Source: Diphasiastrum complanatum
Lineage: Eukaryota; Streptophyta; Lycopodiopsida; Lycopodiales; Lycopodiaceae
Assembly (NCBI GenBank): GCA_029204225.1
Contig: CM055106.1
Coordinates: forward strand, 186,001 to 250,000
Reading direction: 5' to 3'
DNA: 64,000 nucleotides
Under the pieces are notes generated by a model that worked only from the letters and a program-made list of their open reading frames with translations, was not told where the DNA came from and did no database searches. Made by a program: the position numbers and the translations under genes. Every line of letters starts with the position of its first letter. The first letter of the stretch is position 1. This document shows, in pieces, positions 12,759 to 23,665 of this stretch.

Positions 12759-13795
12759 ACACTTGAACCTTGAGATGATTCTTTAAGATCCTCTTCATGG
12801 TGCTTCTTCTTGATGGAGATCCGCGACCTCCATGTCTTATAATGATCACAACAATCATGACCATTCAATATGCACTTCGTATGATTATCAAAATTACTTA
12901 TGCTAGAAACATAAGTCCAAAAATCACCACAACTTGGCATGATTTTTCCAATATTGAAATCAAAAGGTATTTCCATCTCAATAAGGCTAACTACTTGCTT
13001 ATGGATATAAGTGTCCACTTTGGATGCTTCACTTATTCTCATAAGAAGTTTACAACTTGCCTTTAAGATTGATAACTTACAATTTTCATCTTTATGAATG
13101 AACACATCATTCATGATCTTATTGAAACCAAAAGATCCTACATTATGAAGATATTTCCATTTCCTTGACTTCATAACTAATGTAAGCTTACAAGGAAAAT
13201 ATATTTTGCTATCTTTTAAGGCATCACACTCAACTAGTATTGCCTTAATCCACCTTTGAGATACAAAAATCTCTTCAAAGCAAAATGGTTCTTCGTAAGT
13301 TGACATGATAGCATAAATGAAACTATTTTCATTTTGAGATTGCCCCTTATTCTTGATTGATTTCTCTTGGATAATAACAATAAGTTTGAACTTATCTAAA
13401 GTTCCAAGCAATCTACTCTCCAAGGACATGAAATAAATCCAAGTGACATCTATCTTTGCATCTTGAACCAAACAATGCACTTCCAAATGAAAAATTTCAA
13501 AAGATTCAACATGTGTTGTGATGGACTCTTGAAGACAAATCTTGCAAGTCCTTGTGAGACTCCAATCCCCATTCGCCTTTCCACAAAGGAAACACCTTTC
13601 CTTGGACTTGTCCTTCTTGTATTTGTATTTTGAACTTGAAGCTCCATCCTTCACCTCGGCCCCCTTGCTTTGGTTCTCCTGGGATGGACTGGTCTTCTTT
13701 TTGTAGCATCTTGAGAAAAAATATCCTCCCTTGCCACAAAGGTTGCACTCAGGATCCTTTCTTTCCTTCAATAGGATGCCACCTATTGATGCCAT

Positions 13796-15473
13796 GTGAA
13801 TAAAAACCTGTGATATGATTCTACAAATGTAATTTGTGACTTTCAAGAGATTAGATTTGAACATCTTCAATAATCTAGAATGATCTACAAAAGATCTAGC
13901 TCACAAACCTAAGAATCAATTTCACACTAATGACTAGTCACTTGGAAACTTTGCTTTGATCACTAAGACAAAAGCACACAATCTTTGAATCAAATCACAA
14001 AAGAAATAAGATCCAATCTCCTATTGGACTCATCAAATACTAGTGATTCTTTCTTTTGAAAATTGAAATGGATATGAAAAATATTTGACACCTAGATTTT
14101 CCTTTTCACTTGACTAGTTCTCTCAACACTTGAGATTCTTGAACAAAAGATGGGTTTTGTTTCAAATACATGAAAATCAAAATTAATCACTTCTTTTGGA
14201 CTCACTCTTGACCCAAATAATCTCACACTTGAGATTTAGAATGAATTTGATTTGATTTGACAACAAACTATACCACCAATTTTTCACAAAGCTTAAAAAA
14301 TTAGACAACTAGAGATTCACAAAGATCTCAACCATGCATGAATACTCAAATATGGACTCCTCCTCATTCTAGACATCCAATGGGATCTCAAATTGACCCT
14401 CACACTCTCACAAAGAAAGTTGAATAGAACGAATTTGAGTTTCATACATACTATGTCAATTTTTACTCAATAAATTGAATTCAATCACTCCTATTGGATT
14501 CCACCAATTACTCTACTTTTTAAGACTTGGAATGAAATTCAAAAATCAAAAGTTGTGATTTTTCTCACTAAGATGTTGTGCTTCAAAGAGCTAATGCCAC
14601 TTAGAAAGATTTGATCACCTAGGAAGAGACAAACTCTCCACCAATAAAAACACATAATGAGCTTCTAGATCTTGCCCTCTACAAAGGAAGGAACTCTTAG
14701 AAAATTGGATCTCTCTCTCTACACATTTGCCATAGACACCTTAATGACTCTTTTCAAACCTTACAATCACTCAAACAAATTGAGTAGGGTTGAACAATGT
14801 GACTTGGATCTCAATCTCTTTTCTAGAACTCTCAATTGAAGCCAATCTATGTCAAATTCTACAAAAGATTTGCATAGATGCTCTATATGCACTAGAAACT
14901 CTCAAAGGTTTCACTTGGAGGACAGATCCAAAGATGTTTTCTAGCAAATTGATGCTTCTAAATTTAACCCTATCACTCTTGAACAAATCTAGAGTGATGG
15001 TACAATGGATTTCAACCTCTCACCTTGCATATCACTCCTTAATCTATGATTTTTAGCAAAATCTCTCTCAACTTCAACATGCACCAAAAAATCAGAGATA
15101 ATAAATTAATGCACCTAATTCAAGCTTCAAGTTTAATTTCTTGGCTGATCTAATCCAAGAACTAATCAAGAGATTAGATTCTCTATAGAAAATGCTTAAT
15201 TTTGCACCAAAAATCACTCAAATTGGGTATGTGAGTCAAATTCTACAAATTTTTGAAATTTCTTAGTCAAAACTGAAGTTGTACAGCCTCACACTTGTGA
15301 AAAGGGTTCCTACAGCCCACAACAAGATTTGGACCAAAAATTTTGAGGATAGCTATCAAATCCAACTTGCTACACAAAATTTGACTAGTTTCCAAAAAAC
15401 TGCTAATTTTGGCCTTGATTTGGATTACTCCTATCAATTTCAACAAAACCTCTTGTACTAGGCTCTGATACCA
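13796..15473 (-). other. AT-rich untranslated leader of the non-autonomous element
   Basis: About 1.7 kb between the 5' LTR and the ATG at 13795, without a long ORF. Its first part (about 14880-15473 on the plus strand) is recognisably related to the leader of the autonomous copia element at 40370-40951. The phrase before the LTR complements TGGTATCAGAGCC in both, so both use initiator tRNA-Met as primer. Leaders of this kind normally carry the packaging signal. Confidence 0.7.
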
Positions 15474-16306
15474 TGTGAAAAAAGTACAAAAAGGACCAAG
15501 AGTGGATCCTAATCTGATCCTCAAGAGGGATTGGTTTTCAGATTACTTGATCTATCAATCTACTTCAGATTAAGATCAATCTAGATCAATTCTAGACACA
15601 AAATTCTAACAAGAACAATCATTAATTGAAGGTAAGTGTACTTTATGGTTTCACACGTGTGAAACACTGTCTGAGTACAGACTCCAACCTGAAAATCAAG
15701 TACACATTGATAGAACCTCAAAACAATCAAAACAAATGTAGACAAATGGAGATAATCACCCAAAATTGCTTCCAAAACCAAGATTGGTGTCTCACATTGA
15801 TTATGGCCAAATGTGGCTCTATATATACAATAAGTGAGAGCTCATGGTACTGATCATCCCTATGATCCCACATGTGTGAAGGTGCTTTGTCATATGATGA
15901 TTCATCATGCAAAACTGACACTTGGACAAAACCTTCTATTTTGAGCACTTTTGGTCCATTTTCCTTCTATATGGAGATCTACTTGGGAATCTTCTAGAAG
16001 TCAAAATTCGCCTACTTCAGCTTATTCCACACATGTGAGCTGTCCTCTACACATGGGATATGACACCTAACCAAAGGATGTGGCTCATGCAATCCATAGA
16101 TTGATGCCATATGTCATATGTCTAGAAAACTAGTTTTTGGCCTTTTTAGCCACTAGAACTTGAATTAAATCATATGTACAACCTATATGATTATGGTACA
16201 TGACAAGTACACTATTTTAACACGTGGGAACAGGCTCCACACATGTGTAATCATCCTATATACATGATTTTTGGCCTCTACCAAGCTTATTTTTGCATTG
16301 TTCACA
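15474..16306 (-). repeat. 5' LTR of the non-autonomous copia-like element
   Basis: 833 bp, TGTGAAAA…TTCACA. It contains tATATATACAATAAG (about 15822) on the plus strand and several CACATGTGtg/CACGTGTG palindromes of E-box/G-box type (for example 15653-15660 and 16219-16242), which could be bound by plant bHLH or bZIP factors (inference). Confidence 0.87.
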
Positions 16307-16311
16307 AATCT

Positions 16312-17280
16312 CATAACGGGCCCTTCAGGGCCCGTTATCTAACGTTATTAGCACCTTTTTTTTTATTACCTCATATATTGTGTATTCATACGATTTTAAT
16401 ACCGTATGAATACATCTTAATTGTGTGTCTAATTATACTTCTGCGCACGACAATATCGCGCAAGAGCAAGTTAGCAATAATGCAAGATGCAAATGGGTAA
16501 TCTATGCATGTTGCGTTTTCTCCTGTGCGATTCCACCAGCATTTTGCGTTTGTTGCTCTGTTCTTTCTGACATTGAAGCCTGGATGGAGTTTTTAATGAG
16601 TTTATTATCATTCTCAAAGTAGTGACAAGTTTCAAGTTCTTTTTTTCCCTCTCAATTCTAATAGACAATTTGTTTTTGAGATTTTATGGATTATCTACTC
16701 CACATTATGCTTTCAATAGAGCAATGCATACAAACGCTCATAATGCTCAATTGTAACGTTTCTATGACAAATTGCAACTGCAACATGCTGAAAAATGGCC
16801 TCCTAACTAGATTACATAGAAACATCCAACAATTCATCACGTGCAATAGACTCCAAAATAGGCTCACCATTAGGATCATTGATCAGCTTCTTCCCGATTG
16901 ACATCATCCGTAAACTCCCAAGTCACAATCCGAAGATCCAAGGCAGAAATTGAAGCAATGCAGGGCAAAAAAACACCTCAAACCCAAGGAAACCAGTCTA
17001 GAGAGACGATGGATCATAGATTAGGAAGAAATAACGAAGTAATTTCGATTGAAATTGCGGAAACAAGAGGATCGAGCAACATACGAGGAAACCAGCCCAA
17101 AGAGACGATGGATCACAGATCAAGCAAAAATAATATACATGAATATTGTATAATATACGGTGTGCAACCAAAAACATACAGCCAATTACAACATATTATT
17201 CGCCACTTTGAATTTCGTTAAAAACTAAAGGTGCTAACAAGATAGGGAAGGAGGATAGGACTAAAAGCATTAATGGGATG
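16312..17280. repeat. foldback right arm and adjoining TIR-like region
   Basis: 16313-16338 is a perfect palindrome, ATAACGGGCCCT plus its complement around TC, forming the right arm of the split foldback. Beyond it, TTATTAGCACCTTT (16345-16358) is inverted at 17227-17240 (AAAGGTGCTAACAA), suggesting a decayed DNA element of about 0.9 kb. Inside, 16960-17135 carries two diverged copies of a phrase (GGAAACCAG…AGAGACGATGGATCA). 17235-17273 repeats 4629-4667 directly with few mismatches. No gene is recognisable. Confidence 0.45.
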
Positions 17281-17419
17281 GGATGGGACGAGACGATGTG
17301 AAAGGATTAATTGGATGGGATGCGAGATCGTTCGAGATCGTTCAATGGAGGAGAGCTCGGACCCAAATATTAATATTATATATATTTGATGTGCGACAGA
17401 GCAACAGCAGGAGCACGCC

Positions 17420-20400
17420 ATGGCCATGGCAATGACGACTAGAACAACGTTAACAGGACGAGGAGGAGAAGGAGAAGTAGGCCTTTGTTTCAACCCCAAC
17501 GACGATCGTCGTCATGGCAGCCTCTTCTTCTTGTTCCTCTCTGCCGATCCTTCTTCTCCTCCTCCTCCTCCTCCTCATCGATCTCTACTTTTTTGCCCTC
17601 CTCGCCTCATCATCAGACCCACAAATGAATACGCCCTCTCATCTCCTTCTGCTTCGCTCAGTTGTACTACTGCTGCTCTTCTTCCTCCTTCCAGAGGTCA
17701 TCCTCGGATGGACGTCACCAGAAAGGAGGCACTGTGGATTAACAACAATCGGTTCAATCCTCATTGGGTTCGTGCCAGGCTACCTGTCATGCTACAATTT
17801 CAACAACGGAAGCCATCCGCTTTTTCAGCACCTCGGGGCTCGGGTATGCTTATTATTTCTGTCATACTCTTTTTAACTCGCCAGCACTCCGTGGCTGGCT
17901 GAGGGGAGATGAATTTGTAGAGATGCTTAAATCCACATTGACAATCCTTAACCATGTTTCTGATGCATTCTGGTTTACCCTTAGGGCATGCCGACAGACT
18001 GGTTAGAATGGAGCAGCTCTGGCAGGAGTTTTTCTTAGATCCATCGCAGTGGTGGGACAATAGATTGACTAAGGTGCGCCACATTTCAGGCTGCACTTGC
18101 TTTGGCTAATCACCTCTTACTTGAATTTTATTGTTGCTATGATATTATGGGTATGAAGCCGATTGGTTTGTGTAGTCGTTTTCCTTTAAGTTGAAGCTTT
18201 GACTGTGATCTGTATAATTTATATGCAGAAAAGTCCAAGGCATCCGGACTTTAAACATAAGAGGACGCTTGAGGTCCTATGGGTTGATGGTTGGCTCAAT
18301 CCCTCCTGGGTAAAAGAAAAGATGGCTTCTATGACATTGGGTCATATACAATCTGGTGATGGATTGAGATCACGGTATGGTTTTAATCTTAAGTGTGCGG
18401 GTGTGAGATTACCACATGTCCTCCTTTTTCTTGCTCTTTCAAAATTGACACTTGTTCATATTTCTTTATCATCATTATATGAATCATGCAGGGTGCCCGA
18501 CTCCTTTTGCAATGGTGATGAGCTGAGCAAACTCTGTGAGGAGGGACGCTTGAAAGAGGCCCTACATATGTTGGAGCTTATGGTCCAGCAAACTACTAAA
18601 CCTCCAATTCATGCCTATGTTTGCCTTTTGAAGGGGTGTTCCAGAAGGAAGGCCCTGGCGGAGGGCAAGCAAGTGCATGCCCTTATAGTCCAAAGTGTAC
18701 TTGATTCAAATATTTTCTTAGCAAACACCCTTGTTCACATGTACTCCAAGTGCGGTAGTGTGCTGCATGCACACAAAGTATTCAAGAACATGCCTCAACA
18801 CAATGTGTATTCGTGGACTGCTATCATCTCAGCATATGCTGATAGTGGAGAAGGTGAGGAGGCTATTAATTTGTTTCAGCAAATGCAAGAGACGGGCTTA
18901 GCACCAGACAAGGTTCTGTTCGTTGTTGTCTTAAAAGCATGTGCCAGCCTAGCAGGCCTGGAACAGGGCAGAAAGCTCCACTCCGACATCATAAAAAGAG
19001 GCTTCCAGTCGGATGTGGTTGTGGGAAGCACCCTTGTTAACATGTATGCAAAATGCGGGTGCACAGAGGACGCCCGTGAGCTGTTCGACAACTTGAGTGA
19101 ACGAGATGTGGTTTCATGGAATGCTATGATTGCGGGATATGCACAGAATGGTCTTGGCAAGGAGGCCCTTGCTCTGTATGAGCAAATGAAACAGGAAGGC
19201 ATGCAGCCAAACAATGTCACGTTTGTTCTTCTCCTAAAAGCATGTGCCAGCCTAGCGGCCCTGGAACAGGGCAAACAGCTCCACTCCGAGATCATGAAAA
19301 GAGGCTTTCTGTCGGGTGTGGTTGTAGGGAACATCCTTGTTGACATGTATGCAAAATGCGGGTGCACAGAGGACGCCCGTGAGCTGTTCGACAACATGAG
19401 TGAACGAGATGTGATTTCATGGAATGCTATGATTGCGGGATATGCACAGAATGGGCTTGGCAAGGAGGCCCTTGCTCTGTATGAGCAAATGAAACAGGAA
19501 GGCGTGCAGCCAGACGATGTCACGTTAGTTCTTCTCCTAAAAGCATGTTCCAGCCTAGCCGCCCTGGAACAGGGCAAACGGCTCCACTCCGAGATCTTAA
19601 AAAGAGGCTTTCAGTCGGATGTGGTTGTGGGAAGCACCCTTGTTAACATGTATGCAAAATGCGGCTGCACAGAGGGCGCCCGTGAGCTGTTCGACAACAT
19701 GAGTGAACGAGATCTGGTTTCATGGACTGCGATGATTGCGGGATATGCACAGAATGGGCTTGGCAAGGAGGCCCTTGCTCTGTATGATCAAATGAAACAC
19801 GAAGGTGTGCAGCCAGACAATGTTACGTTAGTTCTTCTCCTAAAAGCATGTGCCAGCCTAGCAGCCCTGGAACAGGGCAAACAGCTCCACTCCGTGATCA
19901 TGAAAAGAGGCTTTCAGTCGGATGTGGTTGTAGGCAGCACCCTTGTTGACATGTATGCAAAATGCGGCTGCACAGAGGGCGCCCGTGAGCTGTTCGACAA
20001 CATGAGTGAACGAGATGTGGTTTCATGGAATGCGATGATTGCGGGATATGTACAGAGTGGGCTTGGCAAAGAGGCCCTTGCTCTGTATGAGCAAATGAAA
20101 CAGGAAGGTGTGCAGCCAGACATTGTTACGTTAGTTCTTCTCCTAAACGCATGTGCCAGCCTAGCAGCCCTGGAACAGGGCAAACAGCTCCACTCCGTGA
20201 TCATGAAAAGAGGCTTTCAGTCGGATGTGGTTGTAGGCAGCACCCTTGTTGACATGTATGCAAAATGCGGGTGCACAGAGGGCGCCCGTGAGCTGTTCGA
20301 CAACATGAGTGAACGAGATGTGGTTTCATGGAATGCGATGATTGCGGGATATGCACAGAATGGGCTTGGCAAGGAGGCCCTTGCTCTGTTTGAGCAAATG

Positions 20401-21243
20401 CAGAGGGAAGGCACGAAACCTAACGAGGTCACATATATTAGTGTTCTCTGTGCATGTGCCCATTCTGGCCTAGTAGATCAAGGTCGTTATTTCTTTGATT
20501 CCATGTGTAAAAATCAGGGTGTCACACCAACCAAGGAACACTATGCGTGCATGGTTGATCTTCTAGGGCGTGCAGGGTGCTTGGCCGATGCTGAGCTCTT
20601 TATCAACAAAATGCCAATTCAGCCTGATATTGTGGTTTGGATGACTTTGCTTGGTGCTGCTAGAAACCATGGCCATGCGGAGATAGGAAGACGTGCCTTT
20701 GATCGTGTCGTGCAGTTGGACCCAAAAAATGCTGCACCTTATGTGCTGCTATCAAACATCTATGCAGCTGCTGGTAAGAAGGATGAGTTAGCAAAGATCA
20801 GAAATCAAATGAAGGAGGCAGGTGTCAAAAAAATGCCTGGGTGCAGCTGGATCGAAGTTGATAACCAACTGCATGCCTTTGTTGTAGGTGATGCAACTCA
20901 TCCACAAAGCAAGGAGATTCACGCTGAACTGGATAGATTGGTGGGGTTGATGAAGATGGCAGGGTATAAACCTAATTTAAGCTTTGTGCTGGATGATGTG
21001 GAGGACGAGGAGAAGGAGAATGCTTTGTGTGGACATAGTGAGAAGCAGGCCATTGCTTTTGGGCTCATCAACACGCCTTTTGGGACACCTATTCGCATCA
21101 AAAAGAATCTTCGGGTGTGCGGTGACTGTCACAATGCCACAAAGATCATCTCAAAAATTGTTGGGCGTGACATCAGTGTGATGGATGCAAACAGAAACCA
21201 CCATTTTAAGGATGGCTTCTGTTCCTGTGGAGATTATTGGTGA
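17420..21243 (+). CDS. PDF-motif / PPR-DYW organelle RNA-editing protein
   Basis: Predicted exons are 17420-17843, 17985-18073, 18229-18374 and 18492-21243; each junction has GT-AG and keeps the frame. Exons 2-3 encode WQEFFLDPSQWWDNR, then PDFKHK and a LW…W(L)NP.WV stretch. This is the PDF motif known from plant organellar single-stranded-DNA-binding (OSB) proteins. Exon 1 ends with a second partial copy (EALWINN…NPHWVRARL). PPR repeats of the PLS type follow, including five near-identical units of 101 residues. The C-terminus has E domains (PGCSWIEV) and a DYW cytidine-deaminase domain with HSE (HSEKQAIAFG), CGDC and the final CGDYW. DYW-PPR proteins edit C to U in mitochondrial or plastid transcripts; PPR repeats read the RNA. 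The third intron (117 bp) is a multiple of three without a stop, so it may be retained. The start (MAMAMTT) is uncertain; the first half of the first PDF copy may lie in a missed upstream exon. Confidence 0.85.
17844..17984 (+). other. intron 1 of the PPR-DYW gene
   Basis: The donor CGG|GTATGC and the acceptor CCCTTAG|GGCATG join codon phase 1 and restore the frame leading to WQEFF…WWDNR. 141 bp. Confidence 0.65.
18074..18228 (+). other. intron 2 of the PPR-DYW gene
   Basis: Donor AAG|GTGCGC, acceptor TATGCAG|AAAAGT; joining gives LTK-KSPRHPDFKHK, which completes the PDF motif. 155 bp. Confidence 0.75.
18375..18491 (+). other. intron 3 (or retained in-frame segment) of the PPR-DYW gene
   Basis: Donor CACG|GTATGG, T-rich tract, acceptor CATGCAG|GGTGCC; length 117 bp, no stop in frame. 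If retained, it adds 39 hydrophobic residues (LLFLALSKLTLV…) that fit neither the PDF motif nor PPRs, so splicing is the better reading. Confidence 0.6.
18907..20421 (+). repeat. five tandem 303-bp PPR units
   Basis: Units begin at about 18907, 19210, 19513, 19816 and 20119. Each encodes one P-L-S triplet of 101 residues sharing LLKACASLAALEQGK, MYAKCGCTE and SWNAMIAGYAQNGLGKEAL. They differ from each other at only a few nucleotides, notably at residues that set PPR base preference (for example N/D pairs around QPDN/QPDD/QPNN). The near identity implies recent duplication or gene conversion. Confidence 0.9.
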
Positions 21244-21633
21244 TGATAAGTTGAAAAAAGCTTATTTGGACAGCAGGCAGAAGGCTTGATTTTTTTGGGA
21301 GTTTTTTGGCAGCCTTGGTTGTCACACTTTTAACTTCACAATGACGGCCAAGGTTGATCACTCATATGGTGTATTCTTATTGGTCTTTTATACAAGTTTT
21401 TGACCCCCATTTTCTTCCACTTTTGCTTTTGAGGTTTTTTGTTGATGTTACACCAGACCAACTTTATTGTAAGATTAACTTTCATTCATTCGCGGTTTTT
21501 TGGCCAGACTACTTTCCCTACCCACAATTAATTTTTAGCCCTTCGTTTGAGAAATAGTATACCTTGTTTTCAAAGTGAGTCATAAATTGCTTCATTTCCA
21601 AATCTTAAATGTGTGCTCAATGACATGTAATAC

Positions 21634-21681
<48 letters not shown>

Positions 21682-23379
21682 TACACACACACAACATATT
21701 TTCTATTGATCAAATTATTGTTTTCACATATCGCAATTTTTTTTTTATCTAAACATGGATATATGTTATGCGTTTCAGGTAAATGTACTTAATGTAGTAT
21801 GGAGTTTGTCATGCACTTCGTGCTATATTGACATCACTATCTTGGATTTTATAAGTTTTTTTTTGGTTGGTAGTATTAGTAAAATTTGGATTATTTTTCA
21901 TTGTTTGCTTTTTGTTGGTTAAAATTTTCTAGAAACAAATACAAGCCCTTACTCGGTCGTTAGTTTTGGAACTATACATGTTTCAATTTTTGCTCTATAG
22001 TACTTTTTTGGTACTTTATTCTCTATACATGTATTCTCTTTGCGTCGTTGCGTTGAGCCTTTTATAGTTGTCTGGGCTCAGTTTTTTCGGCTTCTTTTGA
22101 TGACTTTTTTAGTTTGTTATTGGATCCTAGTGCTTGTTTTTCCCCTTGGTTCACCCTTGGCTTCGTCTCGTTGTTGTGCTCTCCTTTGGTTTTGTTGTCA
22201 TCTCTCCCTTGGCCATAGATGCTCCCACTCCATGTCCGTGATGTGGCGGTTGGTTTGTTGTTTGTTCCTTCTGTCCGGGTGTGTGGAGTGTGAAAATTTG
22301 TGAACTTACTACTTCACTATTATTGGCAATTTGGGGCCAAAACTCATAAATAAATTTAGAGATAAGTTTTCCCACTTGTGTAGAGGCTAAACAGTAACAT
22401 TACTATTTTTGGAAGGTTCTAGAAGTGTCAAAATTCAGAGGTCTAGGAGGACTTAGTTTTGATGTCCACAGAATGGCTTGCAATTTTTCGCTTAAATAGT
22501 GGAGGATATTGGATCGGCTATCTGCTGCACAGAGGCTCATTTCAAGATCAGAATAGAATTGGAAATATTTTTAGGCTTCAAATAGGTTAATATGTAGTGC
22601 TTTTGCGTGTTTTGTTCTAACTTTTTTGTATTAGACTTTTTTTATGTCTAAATGTTTAATTTTTTGAATTTGATGTTGTTTATTATTGGTAGCTAAACTT
22701 TAAACTCTATTCTTAGACAGGCTCATAAGCCCAACTTTGACTCTTGACAGATCTACTAAGGTTGTGTGTGCAGACGTTGGCCTTACCTTGGTGCAATTAG
22801 CCTAAAGACAACATGAACACAAACAACTTTTCTAGCAATAGATGGTGGTTTTGTTTTAAGGTTCTAACACAAAGTGGATAGTTCCTGCTCCAGACAAGAG
22901 ATTCATCTTGGATTCACTCCCGGACGCACCCAATGTAGGCCAGATTTTTCGTTGAAGGATTGGTGTTGTCGAAAGATCCACAACAAGGGAAGGGCCCACA
23001 CTGCCCTTACGTGAGTGATCGGGGTAACGCCGCTTCCAATCTCGGGGGCCGTCTCGATCACCCCATACTCCTCAGCCAATGAGAGTTTTTCAGGCTCTCA
23101 AAAGTATGATTGCAAGGAGAGGACTACTAAATTCTAATCGTAGTGAAGCTAAACCCTAATTAAAGTTTGTTCAAGGTATTTGATTTTGACATTAACGTGT
23201 CATGTAGGTGCTCAACATGACACAAAGGACTCTATGCGAAGGTAGGTCTTTTGTCAGGAGAGATCATCATAGATCTTTTGTGATCAGGCATTGAATATCT
23301 TATTCTAGACGCTATGGGGCTAAGGATCATCTAGCTAGGATTCTGCTGATACTCAACCAGAATCAATTGAATTCAGCTA
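21244..23379. other. 3' flank of the PPR gene; non-coding
   Basis: T-rich DNA with no supported gene. It holds a (CT)n(CA)n microsatellite (21633-21693). At 22880-23060 is a phrase of the type 'gattcactcccggacgcacccaatg' and a GC-richer block (GTCTCGATCACCCC) that looks like a fragment of an LTR element, but no ends could be defined. Short frames on either strand have no recognisable content. Confidence 0.5.
21633..21693. repeat. (CT)n(CA)n microsatellite
   Basis: About 25 bp of CT followed by about 35 bp of CA with one interruption. Confidence 0.9.
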
Positions 23380-23609
23380 CAATCCTGAGAAGTTTTCACA
23401 CGTGTGGGGACAACCCAAACAATGTGAATGGTCTCCTAAAGTATGAGTGATTGCACATAGATTAGCACCAAATTGATAAATGGCAATTCTAAGGCAAGGG
23501 CACTAATTACATGCATCAAACACTCAACACACATCATACACATGTGAAGGCAACTTGTTATGAAGAAAACAAAGTGCCGCTCGGGTAGAAAGAGAATACA
23601 ACAAAGGCT

Positions 23610-23665
<56 letters not shown>

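Larger units (their letters stand above)
6519..12763 (+). mobile_element. gypsy chromovirus copy 1, inserted in the ORF above
   Basis: The LTRs 6524-6881 and 12401-12758 are 358 bp each (TGTTACGAG…TTATTACA), flanked by the target duplication ACACT (6519-6523, 12759-12763). The primer-binding site TGGTATCAGAGCC follows the 5' LTR at 6883 and a polypurine tract (AAGGGGGAGAGAG) precedes the 3' LTR. The LTRs differ at about seven positions by eye, mostly C/T or G/A changes as expected from methylated-cytosine decay. The coding region is broken in at least six places, so it is older than copy 2 at 50154-56464, with which it is nearly identical. The chromodomain at the C-terminus marks it as a chromovirus. 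Confidence 0.95.
5801..13795 (-). pseudogene. 584-residue ORF of the non-autonomous element, split by a gypsy insertion
   Basis: The coding sequence runs from the ATG at 13795 down to 12764, then the TSD, then 6518 to the stop at 5801. Joining the two parts with one ACACT copy keeps the frame exactly (…QGSSV|PRIEEE…), 585 codons. The N-terminus copies the copia gag start (MASIGG, LLKE), a knuckle-like CNLCGK…SRCYKKK lacking its His, and KDGASSSK before CFLCGK. The remaining residues match no domain I know. They contain two diverged copies of a block of about 170-190 residues (13290-12775 and 6450-5860) sharing CF.EI..SQ.W.KAILVE, CKL.MR.SE.S..DTY.H and a C-terminal H(H/A)HEE-like motif. No catalytic motif is visible. 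Before the gypsy insertion this was a single intact ORF, suggesting it was maintained for a role such as packaging or regulation (inference). Confidence 0.7.
4763..16311 (-). mobile_element. complete non-autonomous copia-like LTR element with a nested chromovirus
   Basis: The two LTRs are 4768-5600 and 15474-16306, each 833 bp, beginning TGTG(G/A)AAAA and ending TTCACA. They are flanked by the 5-bp target duplication AATCT (4763-4767 and 16307-16311). The element is on the minus strand. Next to the 5' LTR (15474) lies the complement of TGGTATCAGAGCC, a primer-binding site for initiator tRNA-Met. Without the nested gypsy element it is about 5.3 kb. The LTRs match those of the autonomous copia element at 35620-41784, but no protease, integrase or RT is encoded. 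Instead there is one novel ORF, so mobilisation in trans by the autonomous relative is likely (inference). Confidence 0.88.

Noticed and set aside
17514-17876. Leu-rich membrane-like ORF overlapping PPR exon 1
   Set aside because: Runs of Leu come from CTC/CTT repeats; the overlapping frame carries the PDF-like motif and splices in frame, so it is preferred.
18876-20432. Long open frames on the strand opposite the PPR repeats
   Set aside because: They are shadows created by the 303-bp repeats and lack any domain.
22040-22303. Cys/Leu-rich small ORF downstream of the PPR gene
   Set aside because: No recognisable motif, T-rich composition and no supporting context.
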